A stretch of 5,430 nucleotides of DNA from Rubrobacter sp. GTDB lineage: Bacteria > Actinomycetota > Rubrobacteria > Rubrobacterales > Rubrobacteraceae. The position numbers and the translations under genes are program-made. The notes below the pieces were generated by a model. That model did not search any database. It saw only the letters and a program-made list of their open reading frames with translations, and was not told where the DNA came from. Position 1 is the first letter of the stretch. Each line of letters opens with the position of its first letter. Positions 1 to 4,818 of the stretch are shown here, one piece after another. The stretch covers positions 1 to 5,430 of the forward strand of contig JADDPV010000042.1 in the NCBI GenBank assembly GCA_016781705.1, read 5' to 3'.

Positions 1-38
1 GGGACTTCTTGAACCGGTATTCGGACCCGGTTTATTGA
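1..38 (+). CDS. possible 3' end of an upstream gene (partial)
   Basis: Reading from base 3, twelve codons give DFLNRYSDPVY followed by a TGA at 36-38. The peptide looks like an ordinary protein tail, but it is too short to assign. A weak stem follows at once: 39-43 pairs with 63-67 (one G-T pair) and 50-53 pairs with 57-60, which could be a poor terminator. A second frame is also open here, so this call rests on peptide plausibility and the hairpin only. Confidence 0.2.
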   Translation, partial: DFLNRYSDPVY

Positions 39-134
39 GTGGGCGTAACGGGAGCATCCCTACTCACGATGTCGGTTCTGTCGGCTTCTTGATGATGAGC
101 GGTCGCGACGGGCCCGAGTGCCCCTACCGAGGGT

Positions 135-223
135 CGTTCTTGGTGCGTTGTGAGGTTTCGTTATCGCTCGACGGCCCTCCACGGCCGCTACGAGGCCTCC
201 GTTTCCCCGTTTCACCAAGAACG
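135..223. repeat. 11-bp perfect inverted repeat in the gap before the cupin gene
   Basis: CGTTCTTGGTG at 135-145 is the exact reverse complement of CACCAAGAACG at 213-223, with a 67-base spacer. It lies in the roughly 280-base stretch (39-318) in which I recognise no gene: open frames cross it, but their translations are rich in Arg, Gly and Pro and resemble no family. The repeat could be an operator pair, the base of a structured leader for the cupin gene, or chance. It ends about 95 bases before the cupin start. No convincing -35/-10 pair was seen. Confidence 0.35.
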
Positions 224-303
224 CCACAGAGCTGCTGTCTGCGACCTATAGGCGGAGTTGAGGCGCCGGATTCCGATATGCTTCGGGTAGTTGCAGGCCA
301 CCG

Positions 304-310
304 AAAGGAG
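304..310 (+). promoter_or_regulatory. ribosome binding site that sets the cupin start
   Basis: AAAGGAG at 304-310 is a strong Shine-Dalgarno match. A GTG at 310 overlaps its last base and so cannot be served by it. The next in-frame GTG at 319 is 8 bases downstream, the normal spacing, so 319 is taken as the start. Confidence 0.6.
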
Positions 311-318
311 TGCGTCTC

Positions 319-800
319 GTGGCGCAGGACAGGTTCGTCGTCAGGGCACGAGAGGCGGAAGAGGAAGCGACCCGGTTCTCCCACCCGTGGAACCCGAACT
401 CGGAGCTCTTCGGCACGCGCCTGAGCTCGCTGGTCGGGCTCTCCAGGGTGGGCGTCAGCCGCGTGCACGTGCCGCCCGGGAAGGAGTCGTTCGTCTACTA
501 CTCCCACCACCGCGAGGAGGAGTGGATCTACGTCCTCTCGGGCGCGGCGTCGCGGAGATAGGCGACGAGGAGCACGAGGTCGGCGCGGGCGACTTCGTGG
601 GCTTCGCCGCCCCGCAGGTCGCCCACCACCTGCGCAACCCCTCGGACGATGAGGATCTGGTCTACCTGGTGGGCGGGGAGGCCCTCGACGTGGACGTGGC
701 GGATTTCCCCAGGCTGGGCAAGCGCATGGTGCGGCGCGGTATGGAGGTCGAGATCTACGACGCCTCCGACGCCAAGGAGTTCGGGCCGCTTGAAGGGTAA
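319..800 (+). pseudogene. cupin-domain protein, single frameshift
   Basis: A small single-domain cupin of about 160 residues. Cupins are beta-barrel proteins that usually bind a metal; the substrate here is unknown. Cupin motif 1 is visible as PGKES...SHHREEEWIYVLSG, with the His-His-Glu metal-ligand pattern, encoded by about 475-543. After base 543 the original frame runs into a stop at 559-561. Restoring one base (GGCGCGG to GGCCGCGG near 541-545) continues smoothly as RGVAEIGDEEHEVGAGDFVGF and then motif 2, APQVAHHLRNPSDDED, with a conserved His and Asn. The protein then ends as KEFGPLEG with TAA at 798-800. The fit of both halves to one fold makes the frameshift clear. The nitroreductase gene starts 12 bases downstream, so the two probably formed an operon. 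The break may be a real mutation or a sequence error. Family call is confident; specific function is not. Confidence 0.8.
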
Positions 801-812
801 CTCCTCCGGCCT

Positions 813-1385
813 ATGGAGCTAACCCGATACCCGGACCACCCGGTCGCCTTCCTCGAGTCCCTCAGGACCGTGCGCTCCTTCGAGCGGAAGCCCGTGAGCC
901 GAGAGGCGCTGGACGACGTCTTGGAGGTGGCACGCTGGTCCGGCAGCGCCAGGAACCGCCAGCCTTGGGAGTTCCTGGTGGTGCGCGACCGCGGGACATT
1001 AGAGAGGCTCGCCGTTTTGGACGGCTACGCCCGGTAACTGGCGGGCGCGGCGGTGGGGATCGTGCTGGTGATGGCCGGAGACCCCGCCAAGTTCGAACAA
1101 GAAACCTTCGACGAAGGCCGCTCGGCGGAGAGGATCTCCCTCGCCGCTGCCGCCCACGGGCTCGGGGCAGCGGTCGGATGGTTCGCTGGCGACGGCCGTG
1201 GGGCCACGAAGAGGATCCTTGGGATACCGGACGAGCGGCTGGTCAGGACCGCGCTCTCGCTGGGCCATCCCGCCCGGAACCCACCTCGTGGCAGAGCGGC
1301 GCTTCCGCGGGGACGCAAACCCCTGGCAGACCTCCTACACGAGGAGCACTATGGCTCCGCTCCGGGTCTCGCCGAGCCCCGATAA
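813..1385 (+). pseudogene. nitroreductase-family FMN oxidoreductase with an in-frame stop
   Basis: This would be a cytoplasmic NAD(P)H-dependent flavin (FMN) reductase of about 190 residues, a usual size for small nitroreductases. The N-terminus carries the FMN-phosphate-binding pattern RTVRSFERKPV (residues 18-28) and SGSARNRQPWEFLVV (43-57). Codon 75 is TAA at 1035-1037. The same frame then continues as LAGAAVGIVLVMAGD, GLGAAVGWFAGD, LGIPDERLVRTALSLGHPA and RKPLADLLHEEHYG, the expected C-terminal pattern for the family. No frame change is needed, so a single substitution (for example TAC or CAA to TAA) is the simplest cause. Start ATG 813 lies 12 bases after the cupin stop; its Shine-Dalgarno site is weak, which fits translation coupled to the cupin. 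As given, only a 74-residue fragment would be made, without the C-terminal half of the fold. Physiological substrate unknown. Confidence 0.82.
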
Positions 1386-1398
1386 GGCGGGGCTCGGC
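1371..1398 (+). terminator. GC-rich hairpin at the end of the nitroreductase gene
   Basis: GCCGAGCCCCG (1371-1381) pairs perfectly with CGGGGCTCGGC (1388-1398), an 11-bp stem with a 6-base loop that contains the TAA stop of the nitroreductase. Only a mixed C/T stretch follows (TCCCTCGTTC), not a T run. It is therefore a plausible but non-canonical terminator or mRNA 3'-end stabiliser for the cupin-nitroreductase unit. Confidence 0.55.
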
Positions 1399-1470
1399 TC
1401 CCTCGTTCATCGACTCCGCGCCGGAGCCCTCACCTCGGCCGTACCCTTACAGATCCTACGAACGCTCTTT

Positions 1471-1524
1471 CTACCCCCGGTACCGGCGGTCGTGGATGGC
1501 TCTCATCGGGGGTACCGGGGGTAG
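1471..1524. repeat. long perfect inverted repeat (14-15 bp arms) in the intergenic gap
   Basis: CTACCCCCGGTACC (1471-1484) is the exact reverse complement of GGTACCGGGGGTAG (1511-1524). One more pair (T1470 with A1525) extends it to 15 bp, with 26 bases between the arms. It lies in the nearly 290-base stretch 1386-1672, where no gene is recognised. Possible roles are a strong bidirectional hairpin, a small mobile repeat (REP- or MITE-like), or an operator pair. There is no adjacent T run on either side, so an intrinsic terminator is less likely. Confidence 0.6.
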
Positions 1525-1571
1525 ATCCGAGGGTCGAACAAGGGCGCCTGCGCGCTTCTTCCATTGCCTGC

Positions 1572-1610
1572 ACTACTGTCCTGAGGGTCCTTGCCCTCCG
1601 GCCCGGTAGT
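1572..1610. other. nested hairpin upstream of the EEP hydrolase gene
   Basis: ACTACTG (1572-1578) pairs with CGGTAGT (1604-1610), with one G-T pair. Inside it GAGGG (1583-1587) pairs with CCCTC (1594-1598) around a 6-base loop. It is the third stem structure within 240 bases (after 1371-1398 and 1471-1524) and ends about 60 bases before the chosen EEP start. It could be part of a structured 5' leader, but I could not match it to a named riboswitch or RNA family. Confidence 0.3.
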
Positions 1611-1672
1611 ACTCGGTGTCCTCCTGGAGGCCGTCGCAAGGAGTAAGGCACCGCGAAGCGTCGGCGGCCATA

Positions 1673-2458
1673 ATGGCGTCGGTGAAGATGCGCCTGTTGA
1701 CATACAACATCCTCAAGGGCGGGGAGGGGCGCGAGGCGGAGATCGTCGAGGTGATCCGGGCGGCCGCCCCGGACGTCGCTGTCGTGCAGGAAGCGCGGGA
1801 GGCGGCCTCGTTCCGCCGGATCGCCGCGGCGCTGGGGATGGCCCCCCGCCTTGCCGAGGGCCGGGGGCGCATACCGCTGCGGGTGGGCCTGCTCAGCCGC
1901 TTGCCGATCCTCGGCTTCCGCACGCTCCGCCCGTGGCCCGTGTGGCCGGGCTGCGTGGAGGCGACCGTCCGGCCCGCCGACGGCCTTCCGCTGACGGTCT
2001 ACGGGGTGCACCTGGCCGCCTACTACCCGTGGTTCTTCGAGCGGTGGCGCACCCACCAGGTGCGCGCCTTGCTCCGGCACGTCCGGCGGACGGCGCCGGG
2101 GGATCGGCACCTGCTCGCCGGTGACTTCAACGCCGTGGCCCCGGGGGACCGTGCCCTACTGGCGGGCGCGCCGCTGTGGGTCAGGGCGCAGACCTGGTTC
2201 CAGCTGGGCCGCGTCCCGCGCCGGGCGCTCAAGCCGCTGCTGGATGCGGGCTACGTCGATTGCTTCCGCGAGACGCACCCGGAGGAGGACGGCTTCACGC
2301 TCCCCTCGACCGGCCCGCGGGTGCGCCTGGACTACGTGTTCGCGGCCCCGCCGCTGGCCGGGGCCCTGAGCAGGTGCCGGGTGGTCGCGGAGCCCGCCGA
2401 AGTGGCTTCGGCCTCCGACCACCTGCCGGTGCTGGCCGAGTTCGGGCTAGGGCCGTAG
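1673..2458 (+). CDS. endonuclease/exonuclease/phosphatase (EEP) superfamily hydrolase
   Basis: A 261-residue, apparently intact metal-dependent phosphoesterase of the DNase I-like EEP superfamily, whose members cleave phosphodiester or phosphomonoester bonds in nucleic acids, phospholipids or inositol phosphates using Mg2+. All hallmark motifs are in order: LLTYNILKGG with Asn12; VVQEA with the metal-binding Glu40; LLSRLPI (73-79); VYGVHL with His113; LAGDFNAV with Asp151 and Asn153; LDYVFA with Asp220; and SASDHLPVLAEF with Asp249 and catalytic His250. No signal peptide or membrane segment is evident, so a cytoplasmic location is likely. The substrate cannot be deduced. The start is uncertain: GTG 1616 is in frame but adds a tail unlike the family, and ATG 1673, GTG 1682 and ATG 1688 all sit just before the conserved RLLTYN strand without a strong Shine-Dalgarno site. 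ATG 1673 is used here. The gene is preceded by a hairpin-rich gap and followed by inverted repeats before a convergent gene. Confidence 0.9.
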   Translation: MASVKMRLLTYNILKGGEGREAEIVEVIRAAAPDVAVVQEAREAASFRRIAAALGMAPRLAEGRGRIPLRVGLLSRLPILGFRTLRPWPVWPGCVEATVRPADGLPLTVYGVHLAAYYPWFFERWRTHQVRALLRHVRRTAPGDRHLLAGDFNAVAPGDRALLAGAPLWVRAQTWFQLGRVPRRALKPLLDAGYVDCFRETHPEEDGFTLPSTGPRVRLDYVFAAPPLAGALSRCRVVAEPAEVASASDHLPVLAEFGLGP

Positions 2459-2462
2459 CCGT

Positions 2463-2490
2463 GCGGTGGCGGGGACGGGCTTGCCACCGC
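2463..2490 (+). terminator. hairpin just after the EEP gene
   Basis: GCGGTGGC (2463-2470) pairs with GCCACCGC (2483-2490), an 8-bp perfect GC-rich stem with a 12-base loop, starting 5 bases after the EEP stop codon. There is no T run downstream, so it is a candidate terminator or mRNA-stabilising structure rather than a textbook intrinsic terminator. Confidence 0.4.
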
Positions 2491-2604
2491 AAGGCCACCC
2501 ATAAAGGCCCCGCAGAAGCGCTCCGCAGAAGGATAGGCGGCTTCTTTAGCCCGGTAAGAGCCGCAGGATTCGGTTAGCGCCTAGAAGGGGAGGCGGGGAC
2601 TCGG

Positions 2605-2638
2605 CCTCACCTTGGCGAGCCTGCTGCTCGAGGTGGGG
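2605..2638. terminator. hairpin between convergent genes
   Basis: CCTCACCT (2605-2612) pairs with AGGTGGGG (2631-2638) with one G-T pair, and CGAGC (2616-2620) pairs with GCTCG (2626-2630) around a 5-base loop. Together they make a 13-bp stem with a 3-base bulge. It lies in the 221-base gap between the EEP gene (plus) and the 108-aa gene (minus), where a shared bidirectional terminator is expected. No T run is present. Nothing else recognisable was found in 2459-2679 beyond a short GCGGCT/AGCCGC pairing. Confidence 0.35.
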
Positions 2639-2679
2639 CGAGGCTCGGACGGCCCCGAGGGGGGTGATCGGTCCCCGGT

Positions 2680-3006
2680 TCAGTCCAGGTAGCTCCTACA
2701 GAACCCTTCCGGCCCCTCGGAGGGGGCGTCCATCGCCTCCTCGATCTGCCGCTCGTGGGCCTCGCGCAGCACGGCGCAGGGGATCCTCTCGATTCTTACG
2801 GTCATCTCCCAACCTATGTGCTTCTGCTCGGCGCTGGCCCGCCTCCTCCAGGCGGCGGGGCTGTAATCGCGGTGCCACCCCATCATGTCCCACAGGGCGT
2901 ACCTCGCGCCATCGAGGCCCTCCTCCCGGAGCACCTCCACGAGGCCGGGGATGCAGTCGCGCTCGATCTCTTCGAGGGTCTTGAGGTGGGGCTTGGCGTC
3001 GCTCAT
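2680..3006 (-). CDS. hypothetical protein, 108 aa
   Basis: An intact minus-strand frame of 108 residues that I do not recognise. It begins MSDAKPHLKTLEEIERDC, has an amphipathic, charged composition (LEEIERDCIPGLVEVLREEGL near residues 11-31), a Trp/Tyr-rich middle (ALWDMMGWHRDYSPAAW, about 37-53) and a helical C-terminal part (REAHERQIEEAM). No signal peptide, membrane segment or known catalytic motif is visible, so a small soluble, mainly helical protein is likely. It is called real because its composition is protein-like while the overlapping frames are Arg/Pro-rich shadows. The start ATG (3006-3004) has only a weak AGGA about 10 bases upstream. It lies downstream of the DUF3006 gene on the same strand, roughly 200 bases away, so co-transcription is possible but not shown. 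Confidence 0.6.
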   Translation of the reverse strand: MSDAKPHLKTLEEIERDCIPGLVEVLREEGLDGARYALWDMMGWHRDYSPAAWRRRASAEQKHIGWEMTVRIERIPCAVLREAHERQIEEAMDAPSEGPEGFCRSYLD

Positions 3007-3054
3007 TGCTCGACCGTCCTACAGGGCTTGCCTAACTTGTCGTTACCCATCTTC

Positions 3055-3123
3055 TCAGGCAAGCTCCTCGTACGCCACGCCGCCCTTGTTACCATCGAGG
3101 CGGTAGGGGCCCTTCAGGTCCAT
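3055..3123 (-). CDS. possible small ORF or gene fragment (22 aa)
   Basis: ATG at 3123-3121 opens a 22-residue frame, MDLKGPYRLDGNKGGVAYEE plus two residues, which looks far more protein-like than the sequence just upstream in the same frame. The LKGPYRLD start resembles the first strand of a longer protein, so this may be the remnant of a decayed gene rather than a functional micropeptide. There is no good Shine-Dalgarno site. The frame is continuous upstream with the second-frame part of the DUF3006 gene, so it could also be read as an unrelated extension of that frame. Confidence 0.2.
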   Translation of the reverse strand: MDLKGPYRLDGNKGGVAYEELA

Positions 3124-3146
3124 CTCCGAGGTGCCCTGGGCCTCCT

Positions 3147-3173
3147 CTCGGGCTCCGAAGTGTATGAGCCGAG
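3147..3173 (-). terminator. hairpin downstream of the DUF3006 gene
   Basis: CTCGGGCTC (3147-3155) pairs with GAGCCGAG (3166-3173), giving 8 bp with one bulged G and a 10-base loop. On the minus strand it lies about 30 bases beyond the most likely end of the DUF3006 reading (3204). No T run follows, so this is only a candidate. Confidence 0.25.
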
Positions 3174-3203
3174 TCGGTCTTCCTCCTGCCCCCACCGCTC
3201 GGG

Positions 3204-3458
3204 CTACGTGAGCCCCGCGAAGGACCGCGCAAGCCTCCCGGCCGCGTCGCTTCTTGAGGTGCTCGATCTTCGCCCTGACGTCCTCGCGCCGCTCTACGGT
3301 CGCCTTGTGGCGATTACAACCTCCAAGTACAGCGCGTCGCCCTGCTTCGCGTCCTCGGGCAGGCAAGAGCGGGGCACGTTCACCACTGCCTCTCCCTCGC
3401 TCACGAGGAGCACCGCCGCGTCCCCCTCGAACCTGTCGATAGTAGCCGTGATCGCCAT
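3204..3458 (-). pseudogene. DUF3006-family small protein, frameshifted
   Basis: From ATG 3458-3456 the minus strand reads MAITATIDRFEGDAAVLLVS, then NVPRSCLPEDAKQGDALYLE, the characteristic DUF3006 pattern: an IDRFEGD strand, an AVLLV strand, a VPRSxLPxxAKxGD turn and an LEV strand. The frame stops at 3294 after 54 residues. In the next frame the sequence goes on as HKATVERREDVRAKIEHLKK, the charged C-terminal helix typical of this family, so one base is missing near 3309-3312 (one extra C in the minus-strand run would repair it). The end is uncertain: that second frame runs on to 3055 with an unconvincing sequence, whereas a return to the first frame gives a short tail ending at 3204, used here. 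DUF3006 function is unknown to me; from memory such proteins are often encoded next to ComEC-like metallo-beta-lactamase-fold hydrolases. GGAG lies about 10 bases upstream of the start. Confidence 0.72.
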
Positions 3459-3477
3459 ACCGTAACCACTCCGTGGG

Positions 3478-3531
3478 CTACCAAAGGGTGTCGCACGCCG
3501 TCCCGTCCTTGTCGAGGCCGCAGGGCCCCCC
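3478..3531 (-). pseudogene. C-terminal scrap of an Excalibur-type calcium-binding domain
   Basis: The minus strand encodes GGPCGLDKDGTACDTLW followed by TAG (3480-3478). This matches the end of the Excalibur domain, an extracellular Ca-binding motif that usually finishes with Gly-Asp-Pro-Tyr-Gly-Leu-Asp, a DxDxDG loop and an Ala-Cys-Glu. Here the loop appears two residues short and Cys-Asp replaces Cys-Glu. Upstream in this frame the translation is low-complexity Gly/Arg and shows no rest of the domain, so only the last residues of a gene survive. The lipoprotein gene ends 14 bases upstream, which marks the likely breakpoint. DUF3006 begins 19 bases downstream, the spacing of an operon, so the lost gene may have been its usual partner, a secreted hydrolase with an Excalibur tail. 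That last step is inference. Confidence 0.45.
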
Positions 3532-3545
3532 GACGGGTGGTGCCG

Positions 3546-4163
3546 CTAGGCCTCGGCCTCCACCTCGGCCTCCAATCTCTCCAACGCCTCGCGTTCGAGA
3601 TACGGGCTCAGCGTCGCAAGGGCTCGCGCCGGAACATCTGACCTGCTCACGTAGGTTTTGCCCTTCAGCGTGACTCCCCACGGGACATGACCCGCTCCTT
3701 GCGACTCGCTGAAAAACACCACCCTCTCGGTTTCGGTCTCAAGCTCGATGCGAATGGACGGATAGTCATCGGTATGGGTGATCGTCGGCTCGTAGCGGCC
3801 CGCTCTTATGGGAGCTTCCGAGAGCATCTGCAGGAAGGTGTGGGCCGCTTCGGAGGGGATCTCGATCTCCCGGAGTGCCCTCCGGGGATGCCCCCCGTAT
3901 CCGCCCGCGGCGAAGCTGGCCTTCCCGGAGAAACCAGCCGCCGTGCGTTGGAGGGTGTAGTGTGCTTCAAGGGGCGCAGCCGGAGAGAGGCCGGTCCAAT
4001 CGTTCTGAATACGGATGGATTGGGCCTGAGGGAGACGTGCCAGGGCTTCCTTGGCTTCCGTCGGCACGCCAGTCTCACACCCCACGAACAGAATCCAAGA
4101 TATCAGCAGAACGGCGCCTTTTACACACACGAACTGCCAGCTGTAACGCCGGTCGCGTCTCAA
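3546..4163 (-). CDS. probable lipoprotein / secreted protein of unknown function
   Basis: An intact minus-strand frame giving about 205 residues from the TTG at 4163-4161. The frame stays open to an ATG at 4232-4230, but TTG is preferred. GGGGAAGG lies 10 bases upstream of it, and it yields a proper signal peptide: basic MRRDRRYSWQFVC, hydrophobic VKGAVLLISWILFVG, then Cys at the lipobox-like LFVGC, pointing to a membrane-anchored lipoprotein. The -3 residue of the lipobox is Phe, which is unusual. The mature part has SIRIQNDWTGLSP, a beta-rich centre, an EIPSEAAHTFLQMLSEAPIR helix, HTDDYPSIRIELET, FFSESQGAGHVPWGV and a C-terminal helix ending LEREALERLEAEVEAEA. It resembles a family of secreted hypothetical proteins that I can recall but not name. 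A TATAGA hexamer about 50 bases upstream (4221-4216) could be a -10 box, without a clear -35. The 5' part and upstream DNA are only about 54 % G+C, which suggests acquisition from elsewhere. Confidence 0.7.
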   Translation of the reverse strand: MRRDRRYSWQFVCVKGAVLLISWILFVGCETGVPTEAKEALARLPQAQSIRIQNDWTGLSPAAPLEAHYTLQRTAAGFSGKASFAAGGYGGHPRRALREIEIPSEAAHTFLQMLSEAPIRAGRYEPTITHTDDYPSIRIELETETERVVFFSESQGAGHVPWGVTLKGKTYVSRSDVPARALATLSPYLEREALERLEAEVEAEA

Positions 4164-4253
4164 CCCGTCTTTACCTTCCCCACAGGTTTGGTTGTGACGA
4201 AGACAACAAAAGATCTCTATAGCGGTGTGCAACGGTACCGAACCTCCTGCGTA

Positions 4254-4274
4254 ACGGCGGCTTGACGCCGCCGT
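4254..4274. terminator. perfect 8-bp hairpin between IS remnant and lipoprotein gene
   Basis: ACGGCGGC (4254-4261) pairs with GCCGCCGT (4267-4274) around a 5-base loop. It sits after the transposase remnant and before the lipoprotein gene on the minus strand, so it could terminate transcription entering from the IS. No T run follows. It could also mark the edge of an insertion. Confidence 0.4.
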
Positions 4275-4321
4275 ACCGGAGGCCAGTGCGTCTCCCTTTT
4301 CCCTTCGACACCAGCCGCTGG

Positions 4322-4713
4322 ACCTTTCTTGCGCTTGGCCCCGTCGTAGCCGCCCCGATGCCCGCTCTCAGGTGTCGAGGTAGGGTGCGACTGTCCAGCA
4401 CCACGGCCGGCGGGTTAGGGCCGCGGCCGGAGGCCAGGCGCAGCAGTGCACGTAGGTCGTGGACCATCGCCTCGAAGACCCCGGCGGAGAGCAACCTCTG
4501 GGTCTGCTGGTAGACAGCCTCCCACGGCGGGAAGTCGTACGGCAGCATCCGCCAGGAGGCGCCCGCTCGCACCAGCCACCTCAAGGCGTTAAACACTTCG
4601 CGCAGGCCGTGGGTGCGCTGGGGGGCGTCTTCTCGGACGAGCGTCAGGTAAGGGATGACGAAGGCCCACTCCTCATCGGAAACATCACTCGGGTACGGCT
4701 TTCGGGTACTCAT
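4322..4713 (-). pseudogene. IS5-family transposase, N-terminal part, frameshifted and truncated
   Basis: The frame starts at ATG 4713-4711 with MSTRKPYPSDVSDEEWAFV, the well-known N-terminus of this IS5 subgroup, followed by REVFNALRWLVRAGASWRML, PPWEAVYQQTQR and AVVLDSRTL, where Asp107 is the first Asp of the DDE catalytic triad. Just after Leu111 the frame goes wrong. One missing base near 4377-4383 restores STPESGHRGGYDGAKRKKG, the expected next segment. Beyond that (about 4322) the sequence no longer resembles a transposase: the second Asp and the Glu of the triad are absent. The unrepaired frame runs on to 4171 without meaning. The gene therefore cannot encode an active transposase. It has no strong Shine-Dalgarno site, as is common for transposases. 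It separates the lipoprotein gene from the isomerase gene, consistent with IS-driven rearrangement. Confidence 0.85.
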
Positions 4714-4758
4714 GCGCCAATGCTACCGTCTCTGAGCACGGAAGTTCATAAGACCCTC
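4322..4758 (-). mobile_element. truncated IS5-family insertion sequence remnant
   Basis: The element holds the 5' half of an IS5-type transposase gene plus the upstream terminal region. The outer end is placed near 4758 because the minus strand there reads GAGGGTCTTATGAACTTCCG, which has the look of a terminal repeat, and is bordered by CTAG (4758-4761), a target sequence type used by IS5-family elements. No matching copy of this terminal sequence was found elsewhere in the window. Recognisable homology ends near 4322 in the middle of the transposase, so the other end is lost. Confidence 0.55.
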
Positions 4759-4804
4759 TAGAAAGGCCTTTGAGCCCGCGGCGTCCGGAAGTCCCGCCCA
4801 TCGG

Positions 4805-4811
4805 AGAGGAG
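4805..4811 (+). promoter_or_regulatory. ribosome binding site of the RpiB-family gene
   Basis: AGAGGAG at 4805-4811 is a strong Shine-Dalgarno sequence 7 bases before the ATG at 4819. It fixes the start, which is otherwise hard to see because the first frame closes after only 16 codons. Confidence 0.65.
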
Positions 4812-4818
4812 TGGAGCG

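Noticed and set aside
258..282. TTGAGG and TATGCT as a promoter for the cupin gene
   Set aside because: The spacing is 13 bases, too short for a standard promoter, and neither hexamer is a strong match.
35..424. Plus-strand open frame of 129 codons over the first gap
   Set aside because: Its second half overlaps the cupin gene in another frame, the translation is Arg/Ser/Pro-rich, and no family motif or good start signal is present.
1430..2110. Minus-strand open frame of 226 codons
   Set aside because: It is antisense to the well-supported EEP gene, and its His/Arg/Pro-rich translation is the usual shadow of a high-GC gene.
2755..3465. Plus-strand open frame of 236 codons covering DUF3006 and the 108-aa gene
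   Set aside because: It is antisense to two recognisable or protein-like minus-strand genes, and no domain is visible in it. The length comes from GC-rich codon bias.
4187..4210. Short inverted repeat GTTGT/ACAAC upstream of the lipoprotein start
   Set aside because: The arms are only 5 bp with an 7-base centre and may easily be chance; not enough for an operator call.
3687..4265. Plus-strand open frame of 192 codons
   Set aside because: It lies antisense to the lipoprotein gene, which has a ribosome site, a signal peptide and conserved-looking motifs; this frame has none.
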